Below are positions 23,769 to 32,647 of a stretch of DNA of 43,827 bases, piece after piece. How positions within the stretch are numbered: the stretch's first letter is position 1; the number at the start of each line of letters is the position of its first letter. The stretch covers positions 1 through 43,827 of the forward strand of contig CAZIXE010000031.1 in assembly GCA_964543235.1 (NCBI GenBank), written 5' to 3'. The position numbers and the translations under genes are program-made. The notes under the pieces were generated by a model. The model did no database searches, had not been told where the DNA came from, and saw only the letters and a list, made by a program, of their open reading frames with translations. The stretch is from JANMMJ01 sp964543235 (lineage in GTDB: Bacteria; Pseudomonadota; Alphaproteobacteria; Rhizobiales; Aestuariivirgaceae).

Positions 23769-24715
23769 CAACCCTGTGTTCGCTCGCCTTTCTTGCCTGG
23801 CTGCTGCCGGGCTGCACCGCCTCGCCCGAAGTCTTCCCCGGCTATGTCGAAGGCGAGTATGCCGCTTTGGCGCCGGTGGCCACCGCCCGCATCAAGGATC
23901 TCCGGGTCCGCCGCGGCGATGTCGTGGTCCCCGGCATGGTGCTCGCCACCCTCGACAGCGAGGAAACCGTGGTTGGCATCACCGCCGCCGAAGCGGGCGT
24001 GGCCGAGGCGGCGGCCCAGCTCGAGAACCTGCGCAAGGGCCGGCGCGACGTCGAGATCGAAGCGATCAAGGCCTCGCTGGCTGCCGCCCGTGCCGAAGCC
24101 GAGGCCGCCGGCCTGGCGCTGCAGCGGGCCGAAAGCCTGCTGCGCCGTGGCGTGGCAACCGAAGCCAGCGTCGATCAGGCCCGCGCCGCGGCCGCAGTGG
24201 CCGCCGGCCGCGTCAATGAGCTCTCCGCCAATCTCGAAGCGGCCCAGATGCCGGCCCGCGACGATGAGGTGCGCGCTGCCGAGGCGCGCCTTGCCCACGC
24301 CAGGGCGACCCTCTCCGAGGCGCGGTGGAAACACAACCAGCGCTTCCTCGTCTCCACCACCCGCGGCCGCGTCTTCGACATCGTGCGCCGGCCGGGCGAG
24401 ATCGCCAGCCCCTCGCAGCCGATTGTCTCGGTCCTGCCCGAAGGCGCCGAACTGATCCGCTTCTACGCGCCGGAACCCGCGCTGAGCGCACTTCCCGTCG
24501 GTGGCAAGGTGGCGGTCTCCTGCGATGGCTGCCCTGCGGACCTGACGGCCATCATCTCCTATCGCGCCGCCGAGCCCGAATTCACACCGCCCGTCATCTA
24601 TTCGGTCGAGCGCCGCCAGAAGCTCGTCTTTCTGGTCGAAGCAAGGCCGGAGCCCGGCAGCCCGTATCTGCAGCCCGGCCAGATCGTCACCGTCGCGCTC
24701 CTCGGGACGCACTGA
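23765..24715 (+). CDS. HlyD-family periplasmic adaptor (YbhG-like), probable lipoprotein
   Basis: A 316-aa membrane-fusion protein linking an inner-membrane exporter to the periplasm. After a short hydrophobic N-terminus there is a lipobox-like LPGC with C17. A biotinyl-lipoyl-like strand (GYVEGEYAALAPVATARI, RRGDVVVPGMVLATLD), a long alpha-helical hairpin (about 65-200, heptad-like Ala/Glu/Arg sequence) and a second lipoyl half (TRGRVFDIVRRPGEIASPSQPIVSVLP) follow in the usual order. Proline at -2 of the lipobox is unusual, so lipidation is not certain. It overlaps the TetR gene by 4 bases and the ATPase starts 2 bases after. Confidence 0.87.
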   Translation: MTTLCSLAFLAWLLPGCTASPEVFPGYVEGEYAALAPVATARIKDLRVRRGDVVVPGMVLATLDSEETVVGITAAEAGVAEAAAQLENLRKGRRDVEIEAIKASLAAARAEAEAAGLALQRAESLLRRGVATEASVDQARAAAAVAAGRVNELSANLEAAQMPARDDEVRAAEARLAHARATLSEARWKHNQRFLVSTTRGRVFDIVRRPGEIASPSQPIVSVLPEGAELIRFYAPEPALSALPVGGKVAVSCDGCPADLTAIISYRAAEPEFTPPVIYSVERRQKLVFLVEARPEPGSPYLQPGQIVTVALLGTH

Positions 24716-24716
24716 C

Positions 24717-25628
24717 ATGCCGGTGATCGACGTCACCAATCTGACCAAGCATTTCGCCGGCAGGACGGCCGTGGACCATATTTCGCTCACCGTGGAGCAG
24801 GGCGAGATCATGGGCTTTCTGGGGCCCAACGGCTCCGGCAAGACCACCACCATCCGCATGATCTGCGGGCTGCTGACGCCGGATGCGGGCGAGGGCACGG
24901 TGCTGGGATTCGATGTCCGCCGCCAGAGCCGCCTGATCAAGCACGAAACCGGCTACATGACCCAGCGCTTTTCGCTCTACGAGGACCTCACCATCGAGGA
25001 AAACCTTGCCTTCGTGGCCCGGCTCTATCGCCTACGCCCGGTCGCGGACTATGTTCGGCGGACCCTCGATTCCCTCGGCCTGACGGGCCGCCGGCACCAG
25101 CTCGCCGGTACGCTGTCGGGCGGTTGGAAGCAGCGCCTGGCGCTTGCCGCCGCCATAATGCATGAACCGAAACTTCTGCTTCTCGACGAGCCGACCGCCG
25201 GCGTCGATCCCAAGGCCCGGCGCGACTTCTGGGACGAGATCCACGAACTCGCGGCGCGCGGCCTGACCGTCCTTGTCTCGACGCATTACATGGACGAAGC
25301 CGAGCGCTGCAACCGCATCTCCTACATTTCGATGGGGCGCATGCTGGCGGTCGGCACTGCCGAGCAAGTGACCGCAAGTTCGGGACTCGTCACCTTTGTG
25401 GTGAAGGGGCCCGATCTGGCCGGCGTTGCCCGCCGCCTCGCCGGCGAGCCCGGTGTCGAACAGGTCGCCCCCTTCGGCAATGCCTTGCATGTGGTTGGCC
25501 GCGATCTCGCGGCACTGACGGCGGCGCTCGCTGCCTTCACCCGCAGGCGCGGCTATGCGGTGGAGCGTGGTGAGACCAGTCTCGAAGACGTCTTCATCCA
25601 GTTCATGGGCAGGGGCAACGGGCCATGA
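24717..25628 (+). CDS. ABC exporter ATP-binding protein (YbhF-like, single domain)
   Basis: A 303-aa ABC ATPase of the drug/lipid exporter group. Walker A GPNGSGKTT (36-44), signature LSGGW at 133-137, Walker B LLLLDEP with D157-E158, and the switch histidine in STHYMDEAERC are present. A C-terminal regulatory stretch of about 80 residues follows. E. coli YbhF has two ATPase domains fused (about twice this length); here there is only one, so a dimer of this protein is expected. It overlaps the permease by 4 bases. Confidence 0.92.
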   Translation: MPVIDVTNLTKHFAGRTAVDHISLTVEQGEIMGFLGPNGSGKTTTIRMICGLLTPDAGEGTVLGFDVRRQSRLIKHETGYMTQRFSLYEDLTIEENLAFVARLYRLRPVADYVRRTLDSLGLTGRRHQLAGTLSGGWKQRLALAAAIMHEPKLLLLDEPTAGVDPKARRDFWDEIHELAARGLTVLVSTHYMDEAERCNRISYISMGRMLAVGTAEQVTASSGLVTFVVKGPDLAGVARRLAGEPGVEQVAPFGNALHVVGRDLAALTAALAAFTRRRGYAVERGETSLEDVFIQFMGRGNGP

Positions 25629-26758
25629 CAGGTTTCTCCCCGTCGCGGCTCGCCGCCCTGCTGTTCAAGGAACTGGTGCAGATGCGCCGCGACCGCCTCA
25701 CCTTCGGTATGATGCTGGGCATTCCGCTGATGCAGCTCATGCTCTTCGGCTACGCCATCAACACCGACCCCAAGGCGCTGCCCACCGCCCTCGTCACCGC
25801 CGTCTCCGACCGCTACACAAGGGCCATCACCGCGGCCATCGAAAGCAGCGGCTATTATGACATCGTAGCCACCGGGCTCACCGAAAGCCAGGCCGACCAC
25901 CTGATGCTGAGCGGCGATGTCGCCTTCATCGTGACCATCCCCAGCGACATCGGCGCCAGGGCCCAGCGCGGCGAGCATCCGCAGATCCTGGTCGAGGCCG
26001 ACGCTTCCGATCCCGCCGCCTCGAGCGGTGCCGTGTCCGCCTTGAGCACCGTGGCGCAGCGTGCACTGCGCCGTGAACTCGGCACCGAAGCGCAGGCCAC
26101 CACCCAGACGGCTTCGAGCCTCGACATCATCGTGCACCGGCGGTTCAACCCGGAAGGCATTACCCAGTACAACATCGTCCCCGGCCTGCTCGGCGTCATC
26201 CTGCAGATGACCATGGTGATGATGACCGCCATGGCACTGACCCGCGAGATCGAGCGCGGCACCATGGAGAACCTGCTCGCCATGCCGGCGACCCCGGTTG
26301 AGATCATGATGGGCAAGATCCTGCCCTATGTCGGCATCGGCGCCGTGCAGGTGATCGTGGTGCTGACCGCCGCCAAGCTGCTGTTCGGCGTGCCCTTCAT
26401 CGGCAGCCTGGGACTTCTGCTCTGGACCATCCTGCTGTTCATCGTGACCCTGGTGCTGATGGGCTACACGATTTCGACCTTCGCCCGCACCCAGATGCAG
26501 GCCATGCAGCTGACCTTCTTCCTGTTCCTGCCCTCGATGCTGTTGACCGGCTTCATGTTCCCCTTCCGCGGCATGCCGGACTGGGCCCAGGCGCTGGGTG
26601 AGATCCTGCCGCTCACCCATTTTCTCAGGATCATCCGGGCCATCATGCTGAAAGGTGCGGGGTTTGTCGACATCCGCACCGAGGTTGTCGCCCTCGCCGC
26701 ATTCGCCGCCGTCATGATTGTTGCCGCCCTCTTGCGGTTCAGGCGGACGCTGGATTGA
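25625..26758 (+). CDS. ABC-2 type exporter permease (YbhS/YbhR-like)
   Basis: A 377-aa permease with one helix near the N-terminus (MMLGIPLMQLMLFGYAIN), a large periplasmic loop of about 140 residues, and five helices in the C-terminal half. The ABC-2 motif EIERGTMENLLAMPATPVEIMMGKILPY precedes them, and FFLFLPSMLLTGFMFPFRGMPDWAQ is typical of the family. Homologous E. coli operons carry two such permeases; here a single one closes the operon, suggesting a homodimer. The gene ends 25 bases before the convergent smc stop. Confidence 0.9.
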   Translation: MTGFSPSRLAALLFKELVQMRRDRLTFGMMLGIPLMQLMLFGYAINTDPKALPTALVTAVSDRYTRAITAAIESSGYYDIVATGLTESQADHLMLSGDVAFIVTIPSDIGARAQRGEHPQILVEADASDPAASSGAVSALSTVAQRALRRELGTEAQATTQTASSLDIIVHRRFNPEGITQYNIVPGLLGVILQMTMVMMTAMALTREIERGTMENLLAMPATPVEIMMGKILPYVGIGAVQVIVVLTAAKLLFGVPFIGSLGLLLWTILLFIVTLVLMGYTISTFARTQMQAMQLTFFLFLPSMLLTGFMFPFRGMPDWAQALGEILPLTHFLRIIRAIMLKGAGFVDIRTEVVALAAFAAVMIVAALLRFRRTLD

Positions 26759-26783
26759 CGAAGCGCGGCTCAGCGGCCGGGCC

Positions 26784-29700
26784 TCACCCGGCCTCGCGCA
26801 GTGCTTCCGCCTGCTCGAGATTGACGGAAACGAGCTGCGATACGCCGCGCTCCATCATGGTGACGCCGAACAGCCGGTGCATGCGCGCCATGGTGAGCGG
26901 ATGGTGGGTGATGATCATGAAGCGTGTCTCGGTGCGTTCCAGCATCGCATCCAGCAGGTTGCAGAACCGCTCGACATTGTGATCGTCGAGCGGCGCATCG
27001 ACCTCGTCGAGCACGCAGATCGGCGACGGGTTGGTGAGAAAGACGGCGAAGATGAGGGAAAGCGCCGTGAGCGACTGCTCACCGCCCGACAGCAGTGACA
27101 GCGTCGTCGGCTTCTTGCCGGGTGGATTGGCGATGATCTCAAGCCCCGCCTCCAGCGGGTCCTCCGACTCGATCAGTTGCAGCTCCGCCTTGCCGCCGCC
27201 GAACAGTGTCGCGAACAGTTCGCCGAACTTCTCGTTGACCGTACCGAAGGCGTCGAGCAGGCGCTGCCGCCCCTCGCGATTGAGGCTGCCGATGCCGCCC
27301 CTGAGCTTGGCGATCGCCTGCACCAGATCGTCACGCTCGCTCTTGAGTCCGTCGAGCTGCTTTGCTACCGCCTCCGCTTCCTCCTCGGCACGCAGGTTGA
27401 CGCCGCCCAGCCGCTCGCGGTCCTCGCGAAGGCCCGTGAGCCGGCGTTCGATCTCGTCCTGTGGCGGGATTTTCTCGGCATCGAGCCCGGCCTGGCCGAT
27501 GATTTCTTCCGGCCGGCACAGCAGGGCCTCGGCGATCCGGCGCTCGCAATGCTCGTGCCGCTGCATCGCTGCCTCGAGCTTTGCGCCGAGCCGGGCATGC
27601 TCCTCGCGCGACGCTGACAGCTGCTCCTGTGCCGCGCGCAGTTCCTGGTCGGCAGCGCGTACCGCATTCTCGGCTTCCTGCAGCGCATCGGCAGCGGCCT
27701 GCCGCTCGCGCTCCGCATCCTGCAATGCACTGAGCAGCTTCCGCCGCTTGTCCTCGAATATCTCCGGCAGCGACGCGAGCTCGGCCAGCGCCGCCCGCGT
27801 CTCTTCCTGGCGGCGGCTCAGCAGTTCGATCTGCGCCCTGGCCTTGCCCGACCGCTCGCGCCATTGCCGTTCTTCCGTTTCGATTGCCTTGAGCCGTTCG
27901 GCCCTGGTCCTGGCTTCGCGCTCGAGCCCGTCATGACGCGCCCTGACCTCGCCATAGGACGCCCGCTCGCCGTTGACCCGCTCACGCAGGTCCTGCAGCT
28001 CGGCGGCCAGGCCATCAAGCCCCGGCACCAGCGCGATTTCTGCGGCGAGCCGGTCATGGGCGCCCTGCGCCTCGCCAAGCGCTTGCTCGACGCGCCGCTG
28101 CGCCTCGTCCAGGGCGCTTGTCTGCGCCAGCCGTTCGGAAATCTGCCGCTCGTATTGCGCCAGCGCCCGCCGTGCCACCTCGACCGACGACGTCGCCGCC
28201 CGCCAGGCCTCGCGGGCCTCGCGTTCGTTTCTGACCGCCGTCTCGACCGCCAGCTTTGCCGCTTCGAACTCCGAGCGCGCCGCATCGGCGGCGGCACCGG
28301 CCGCGCCCATCTCGACTTCGAGACCGGCCAGCCGGTTACGCTCCGAAAGCCGCTTGGCTGCGGCCGATGGCGCCTCGGCGGCCGCGGTGAAGCCGTCCCA
28401 CCGCCAGACATCGCCCTCGCGGCTCACCAGCCGCTGGCCCGGGCGGAGCTGCGCCTGCAGCGCCTGGCCGACGCCGCGCGACACCACGCCGATATGCGCC
28501 AGCCGCCGCTGCAGGGCAGGGGGGGCCGCAACGAACTGGCTGAGCGGTACGGCTTCTCCGGGCAACGGCGCCACGCTGTCGAGCGGCGGCAGGCCGCGCC
28601 AATGCACCGGAGCCGCTTCATCGGCCGGGGCATCGATGTCTTCGCCGAGGGCCGCGCCGAGCGCTGTCTCGTAGCCACGCTCAACGCTCACCGCATCGAC
28701 CAACGGCGGCCACAGGCCGCCGCTGCCGGTGTCGAGCAATTTGCTCAGCGTACGGACTTCCGTTTGCAGGCGTTCGGAATTGCGCCGCGCCTCGTCATAG
28801 GCCTGCCGCTTTTCCGATTCGGTCTGCCGCGCCGCCCGCACCGCCGCCTCGGCGGCGTTCGCCGCCGCCTCCGACTGACCCTGCACGCTCAGTGCCGCCT
28901 CGACCGCCTGCGCGAGCTGCGCGCCGTCGCCGGCATTTCCGGCCGCAGCCAGCAGTGCCTCGCGCCGCGCCGCGACGTCCTGCGCCTCGCGCGTGAACTT
29001 GGCGATCCGCGCGCTCTGTTCCTCGATGCTGCGCTGCAGGGCATTGCGCTGGGCAGTGAGTTCGGAAAGCCTGGCCGCCGCGGCATCTGCCGCTTCCTGT
29101 GCCGCTGCCAGGGACGCGGCCGCCTGCTGCAGCTGGTAGGCGGCCTCGGTCCGCAGCGCCTGATCATTGCTCTGCGCCGCCACCAGCGCGGTGCGTTCTT
29201 CGTCGAGCCTGACGATCACCGTTTCCGTGTCGCCTATCGCCTCATGCTCCCGCGCCAGGTCCGATCCGATCTGGATGAGGCGCTGATCGAGTTCGGCCTT
29301 GCGTGCCTCGGCCCGCTTCTGCTCTTCGTCGAGATTGCTGCGCTCGATGGTCAGGCGCTGCAGCACGGCCGCCCGCACCGTCTCCTGCTCGCGCAGGCCC
29401 GGCAGTTTCTCGCCGAGTTCGTCGCGCGACCTGAGCTTCGCCGAAGCTGCCCTTGTGTGTTCGCCAAGGACACGGGTGGCTTCGTCGAGGCGCTGCCGGT
29501 CATGCGCCGCCGCCGCCGCGGCGTCCTTCCAAGCCACATACAGCCCCGCCGCCTCGAGCTTGCGGATCTCGGCAGAAATCTGCTTGTATTTCGCCGCTTG
29601 CCGCGCCTGGCGCTTGAGACTGTTGAGCTGGCTTTCGAGCTGGCCGATCACGTCTTCGACGCGGGCCAGGTTCTGTTCCGCCGCCCGGAGCTTCAGTTCT

Positions 29701-30239
29701 GCTTCATGGCGCCGCGTATGCAGCCCCATGATGCCGGCCGCCTCTTCGAGGATGAGCCGCCGCGCCTGCGGCTTGGCATTGATGATCTCGGCGATCTGCC
29801 CCTGCCGCACCAGCGCCGGCGACCGCGCGCCCGTCGAGGCATCGGCGAACAGCAACTGCACGTCGCGTGCCCTGACGTCCCGGCCGTTGATGCGGTAGGC
29901 CGAGCCCGCCTCGCGCTCGATGCGCCGCGATACTTCGATGATTTCGCTGTCGTTGAAGGCCGCAGGCGCATCGCGGTCCTCGTTGTCGAGCGTCACCATG
30001 ACCTCGGCCATGTTGCGGGCGGGGCGTGACGTCGTGCCGGAGAAGATCACGTCCTCCATGCCGGAGGCCCGCATGTTCTTGTACGAATTTTCGCCCATCA
30101 CCCAGCGGAGCGCCTCGAGCAGATTGGACTTGCCGCAACCGTTCGGCCCGACCACGCCGGTGAGGCCGCGCTCGATCAGGATTTCTGTTGGTTCGACAAA
30201 CGACTTGAAGCCCGAAAGCCTGAGCCGGGTAAACTTCAT
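26784..30239 (-). CDS. smc: Chromosome segregation protein SMC
   Basis: A 1151-aa SMC ATPase that compacts and helps separate chromosomes. The N-terminal head has Walker A GPNGCGKSN (31-39) and the Q-loop region; two long coiled coils flank a hinge at about residues 490-640. The C-terminal head has the signature LSGGEQSLTALSLIFAV and Walker B CVLDEVDAPLDDHNV. Length and domain order match bacterial SMC. AGGAG lies before the ATG. It is the third gene of a dciA-dsbA-smc unit, 28 bases after dsbA. ScpA and ScpB are not encoded in the window. Confidence 0.96.
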   Translation of the reverse strand: MKFTRLRLSGFKSFVEPTEILIERGLTGVVGPNGCGKSNLLEALRWVMGENSYKNMRASGMEDVIFSGTTSRPARNMAEVMVTLDNEDRDAPAAFNDSEIIEVSRRIEREAGSAYRINGRDVRARDVQLLFADASTGARSPALVRQGQIAEIINAKPQARRLILEEAAGIMGLHTRRHEAELKLRAAEQNLARVEDVIGQLESQLNSLKRQARQAAKYKQISAEIRKLEAAGLYVAWKDAAAAAAHDRQRLDEATRVLGEHTRAASAKLRSRDELGEKLPGLREQETVRAAVLQRLTIERSNLDEEQKRAEARKAELDQRLIQIGSDLAREHEAIGDTETVIVRLDEERTALVAAQSNDQALRTEAAYQLQQAAASLAAAQEAADAAAARLSELTAQRNALQRSIEEQSARIAKFTREAQDVAARREALLAAAGNAGDGAQLAQAVEAALSVQGQSEAAANAAEAAVRAARQTESEKRQAYDEARRNSERLQTEVRTLSKLLDTGSGGLWPPLVDAVSVERGYETALGAALGEDIDAPADEAAPVHWRGLPPLDSVAPLPGEAVPLSQFVAAPPALQRRLAHIGVVSRGVGQALQAQLRPGQRLVSREGDVWRWDGFTAAAEAPSAAAKRLSERNRLAGLEVEMGAAGAAADAARSEFEAAKLAVETAVRNEREAREAWRAATSSVEVARRALAQYERQISERLAQTSALDEAQRRVEQALGEAQGAHDRLAAEIALVPGLDGLAAELQDLRERVNGERASYGEVRARHDGLEREARTRAERLKAIETEERQWRERSGKARAQIELLSRRQEETRAALAELASLPEIFEDKRRKLLSALQDAERERQAAADALQEAENAVRAADQELRAAQEQLSASREEHARLGAKLEAAMQRHEHCERRIAEALLCRPEEIIGQAGLDAEKIPPQDEIERRLTGLREDRERLGGVNLRAEEEAEAVAKQLDGLKSERDDLVQAIAKLRGGIGSLNREGRQRLLDAFGTVNEKFGELFATLFGGGKAELQLIESEDPLEAGLEIIANPPGKKPTTLSLLSGGEQSLTALSLIFAVFLTNPSPICVLDEVDAPLDDHNVERFCNLLDAMLERTETRFMIITHHPLTMARMHRLFGVTMMERGVSQLVSVNLEQAEALREAG

Positions 30240-30267
30240 CTGCTCCTGTTCCTTCGCAAAGCGCCCC

Positions 30268-30873
30268 TCACCCCAGGAGCGGATCGATCACTTTTTTCAT
30301 GTCCTCGATGGTCTGCTCGCCATGGTAGCGCTGGCCGTTGATGAAGAAAGTCGGGATCGAATCGACACCGAATACCTCCGCCTGGCGCCTGACGTCCAGA
30401 ATGCCCTTGGCGACAGTCTCGTTTTTCAGGCAGGCATCGAAATCCGCCCGGCTCATGCCGGCCAGTTCGGCGATCTTGAACAGCCCCTCCACCGGATTGG
30501 GGAACCACATTTCCTGCTGTTCGAAGATCATGCCCATGATGGGGAAGTATTTGTCCTTGGGCGCGCAGCGCGCGATCATGAACCCGGCCAGACCTGCATC
30601 GTTGTGCGGAAATTCGCGCATGATGAAGCGGATCTTGCCGGTATCGATATAGTCGCGCTTGAGGTCCTGGAAAGTTGTTTTGTGGAAATTGGCGCAGTGC
30701 GGACAGGAGGCCGAAGCATATTCGATCACCGTGACCCTGGCGCCCTCCGGACCCATCGACATTTCGCCGATCGGTGACGGTTCGTTGAGCTTGGACAGGT
30801 CCTGCGCGACGGCCGGGCCGGCAAGCGCAAGCGCAGTAGCGCCGAGAATCAGTTGACGACGGTTTGCGTACAT
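30268..30873 (-). CDS. DsbA-family thiol:disulfide oxidoreductase, exported
   Basis: A 201-aa periplasmic thioredoxin-fold protein. The signal sequence (ANRRQLILGATALALAGPAVA) has a twin-arginine-like start. The active site is C57-P-H-C60 in YASASCPHCANFH, and the cis-proline lies in DSIPTFFINGQRYHG. A helical insertion (HNDAGLAGFMIARC) is typical of the alphaproteobacterial DsbA-like group. It should oxidise or shuffle disulfides in exported proteins; its partner DsbB is not in the window. AGGAG precedes the ATG. It sits between dciA and smc, 43 and 28 bases from them. Confidence 0.9.
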   Translation of the reverse strand: MYANRRQLILGATALALAGPAVAQDLSKLNEPSPIGEMSMGPEGARVTVIEYASASCPHCANFHKTTFQDLKRDYIDTGKIRFIMREFPHNDAGLAGFMIARCAPKDKYFPIMGMIFEQQEMWFPNPVEGLFKIAELAGMSRADFDACLKNETVAKGILDVRRQAEVFGVDSIPTFFINGQRYHGEQTIEDMKKVIDPLLG

Positions 30874-30916
30874 GGTGGCTCCTGACTACTAGATATTGAG
30901 GTCTGAAACAAATCCG

Positions 30917-31396
30917 TCATTTGGCCTGTGGAGAAACGCGCGGCTTGCCCAGCGCCCCGCGCCCCAACCTGGCCAGCGCTTCACGCAGCCGCTCGTCGGC
31001 AATGGCCGCCAGCTTGGCCTCGAGCGCCTCGGCTGTTTCCGGCGGGAGCGGCTCGGGCGCTGCCCGGCTTGCCGGACCCAGTGCCTTATGACCTTGGGTA
31101 ACCTTGATCGAGGCAACCGCCTGATAGCCGAGAAAGGCATTGATCCGCTCGACGATGAGCGCTGACTGGTAATGCAGGTCGAGGGCATGCCCCGGAGCGC
31201 TCCGGATAACCAGTATGCCTCCCGGCGCATCCGCTCCGGCGGCCCTGGGCCACCTGATCCGCTCGGGCACGCAGATGGCGGCCAGTGCTTCGCCGACAAT
31301 TGCCGGCCATTGCGTCATAAGGTCGGCCGCGCCGCGGCCGCGCTTGGCGAAACTGGCGCCAGTGAGGGCGCGGAAATGGCGGTCGAGAGTTTCCAT
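30917..31396 (-). CDS. dciA: DUF721 protein, probable DciA-type helicase loader
   Basis: A 159-aa DUF721 protein. DciA, the best-studied member, loads the replicative helicase DnaB in bacteria lacking DnaC or DnaI. Visible family features are the opening FAKRGRGAADLMTQWPAIVGEALAAICVPERIRWP, a GILVIRSAPGHALDLHYQSALIVERINAFLGY core, and an Ala/Glu-rich C-terminal helix. First gene of the dciA-dsbA-smc unit, divergent from mutY with only 37 bases between their starts. The helicase-loading role is inferred from the family and not shown by the sequence. Confidence 0.82.
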   Translation of the reverse strand: METLDRHFRALTGASFAKRGRGAADLMTQWPAIVGEALAAICVPERIRWPRAAGADAPGGILVIRSAPGHALDLHYQSALIVERINAFLGYQAVASIKVTQGHKALGPASRAAPEPLPPETAEALEAKLAAIADERLREALARLGRGALGKPRVSPQAK

Positions 31397-31433
31397 TGTC
31401 GAATGCCTTGCGGCACTCCATTGTCATTGCACC

Positions 31434-32519
31434 ATGGCGGAACAAGGGCCGGATTCGCAAGCAACTGTCGCGCTGCTCGCGTGGTATCGCTCACATGCGC
31501 GTGATCTTCCCTGGCGGGCGCGGCCCGGCGACATGCCCGATCCCTACCATGTCTGGCTGTCCGAGATCATGTTGCAGCAGACCACCGTGGCCGCCGTGAG
31601 CCGCTACTTCCTGCAATTCATCACCACCTGGCCCAGCGTGGCAGATCTCGCGGCCGCCCCGCTCGACGACGTGCTGCGCGCCTGGGCGGGACTCGGCTAC
31701 TATGCCAGGGCCCGCAACCTCCACGCCTGTGCCCGTTCCGTGGTGGACGACCATGGCGGCCGCTTCCCCGCTTCCGAATCCGCCTTGCTGAAGCTGCCCG
31801 GCATTGGCCCCTATACCGCTGCCGCCATCGCCGCCATTGCCTTCGGCCAGCGGGCCGCGGCGGTGGACGGCAATGTCGAGCGCGTGATTTCGCGCTTTCA
31901 TGCCATCGAAACCCCGCTGCCCGGCGCGAAGCCGGAAATCCGCGCGCGCACGCTCGCCATGGTTCCTGCCGCAGGCGCCGGCGACTTCGCCCAGGCTCTG
32001 ATGGACCTCGGCGCCACCATCTGCACGCCAAGGCGCCCCCGTTGTCCAGATTGTCCGTGGGCTGATCATTGCACCGCACGCCAGCTCGGCATCGCCGATA
32101 CGCTGCCGCGCAAGGCCCCCCGGAAGCCGCTGCCGGTCCGCCGGGGGATAGCCTTCTGGATCGAGCGCAGCGACGGCGCGGTCCTGCTGCGCCGCCGGCC
32201 CGACAAAGGCCTGCTCGGCGGCATGATGGAAGTGCCTTCGACCGACTGGCGGCCGCAACTCCCGGACGACCCCGCCCCACCGCTGGCGGCCGAATGGCGC
32301 AAGGGGCCGAAGGTCGCCCATACCTTCACCCATTTTCATCTGGAATTGGATGTCTGGCGGACCCATGTCGCGACGGAGACGGCCCCGGTGGCCGGGGGCA
32401 ACTGGGTTGCCATGGGCGACCTCCATGCTGAAGCCCTGCCCAGCCTCATGCGCAAAATCGTGACGGTTATCACGAAAAATCCTGTCGTTAAAAACCCAGA
32501 GAAGCAAAATAGTCCTTGA
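31434..32519 (+). CDS. mutY: A/G-specific adenine glycosylase
   Basis: A 361-aa MutY, which removes adenine mispaired with 8-oxoguanine or guanine. Catalytic E44 lies in WLSEIMLQQTT; the helix-hairpin-helix is LPGIGPYTAAAIAAIAFG, and D145 is in VDGNVERV. The Fe-S loop has C197, C204, C207 and C213 with the standard 6-2-5 spacing. The C-terminal third is NUDIX-like (GAVLLRRRPDKGLLGGMMEVP, HTFTHFHLEL) and senses 8-oxoguanine. The ATG at 31434 was chosen; upstream in-frame codons lie within dciA on the other strand. The ribosome-binding site is weak. Confidence 0.95.
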   Translation: MAEQGPDSQATVALLAWYRSHARDLPWRARPGDMPDPYHVWLSEIMLQQTTVAAVSRYFLQFITTWPSVADLAAAPLDDVLRAWAGLGYYARARNLHACARSVVDDHGGRFPASESALLKLPGIGPYTAAAIAAIAFGQRAAAVDGNVERVISRFHAIETPLPGAKPEIRARTLAMVPAAGAGDFAQALMDLGATICTPRRPRCPDCPWADHCTARQLGIADTLPRKAPRKPLPVRRGIAFWIERSDGAVLLRRRPDKGLLGGMMEVPSTDWRPQLPDDPAPPLAAEWRKGPKVAHTFTHFHLELDVWRTHVATETAPVAGGNWVAMGDLHAEALPSLMRKIVTVITKNPVVKNPEKQNSP

Positions 32520-32544
32520 CACCGCGTGGTCGATAGGGTAGGAA
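32516..32544 (+). promoter_or_regulatory. Predicted promoter of the LprI-MliC-like gene
   Basis: TTGACA (32516-32521), exactly 17 bp, and TAGGAA (32539-32544). The -35 box overlaps the mutY stop codon. Transcription would start near 32551, giving a leader of about 97 nt. Confidence 0.55.
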
Positions 32545-32647
32545 TCACTAATCTTCCACACATGGGTCACAGGCTGGAGCGCCGCCCGCCAGACAGATGG
32601 CGCCGGCGCGCTTCTGCGCTGGCCCCTGCCTGCACTGGAGATTTTCG

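Noticed and set aside
27864..30029. 721-codon open frame antisense to smc
   Set aside because: Mirrors the coiled-coil coding region of smc; Arg/Leu-rich with no domain recognised.
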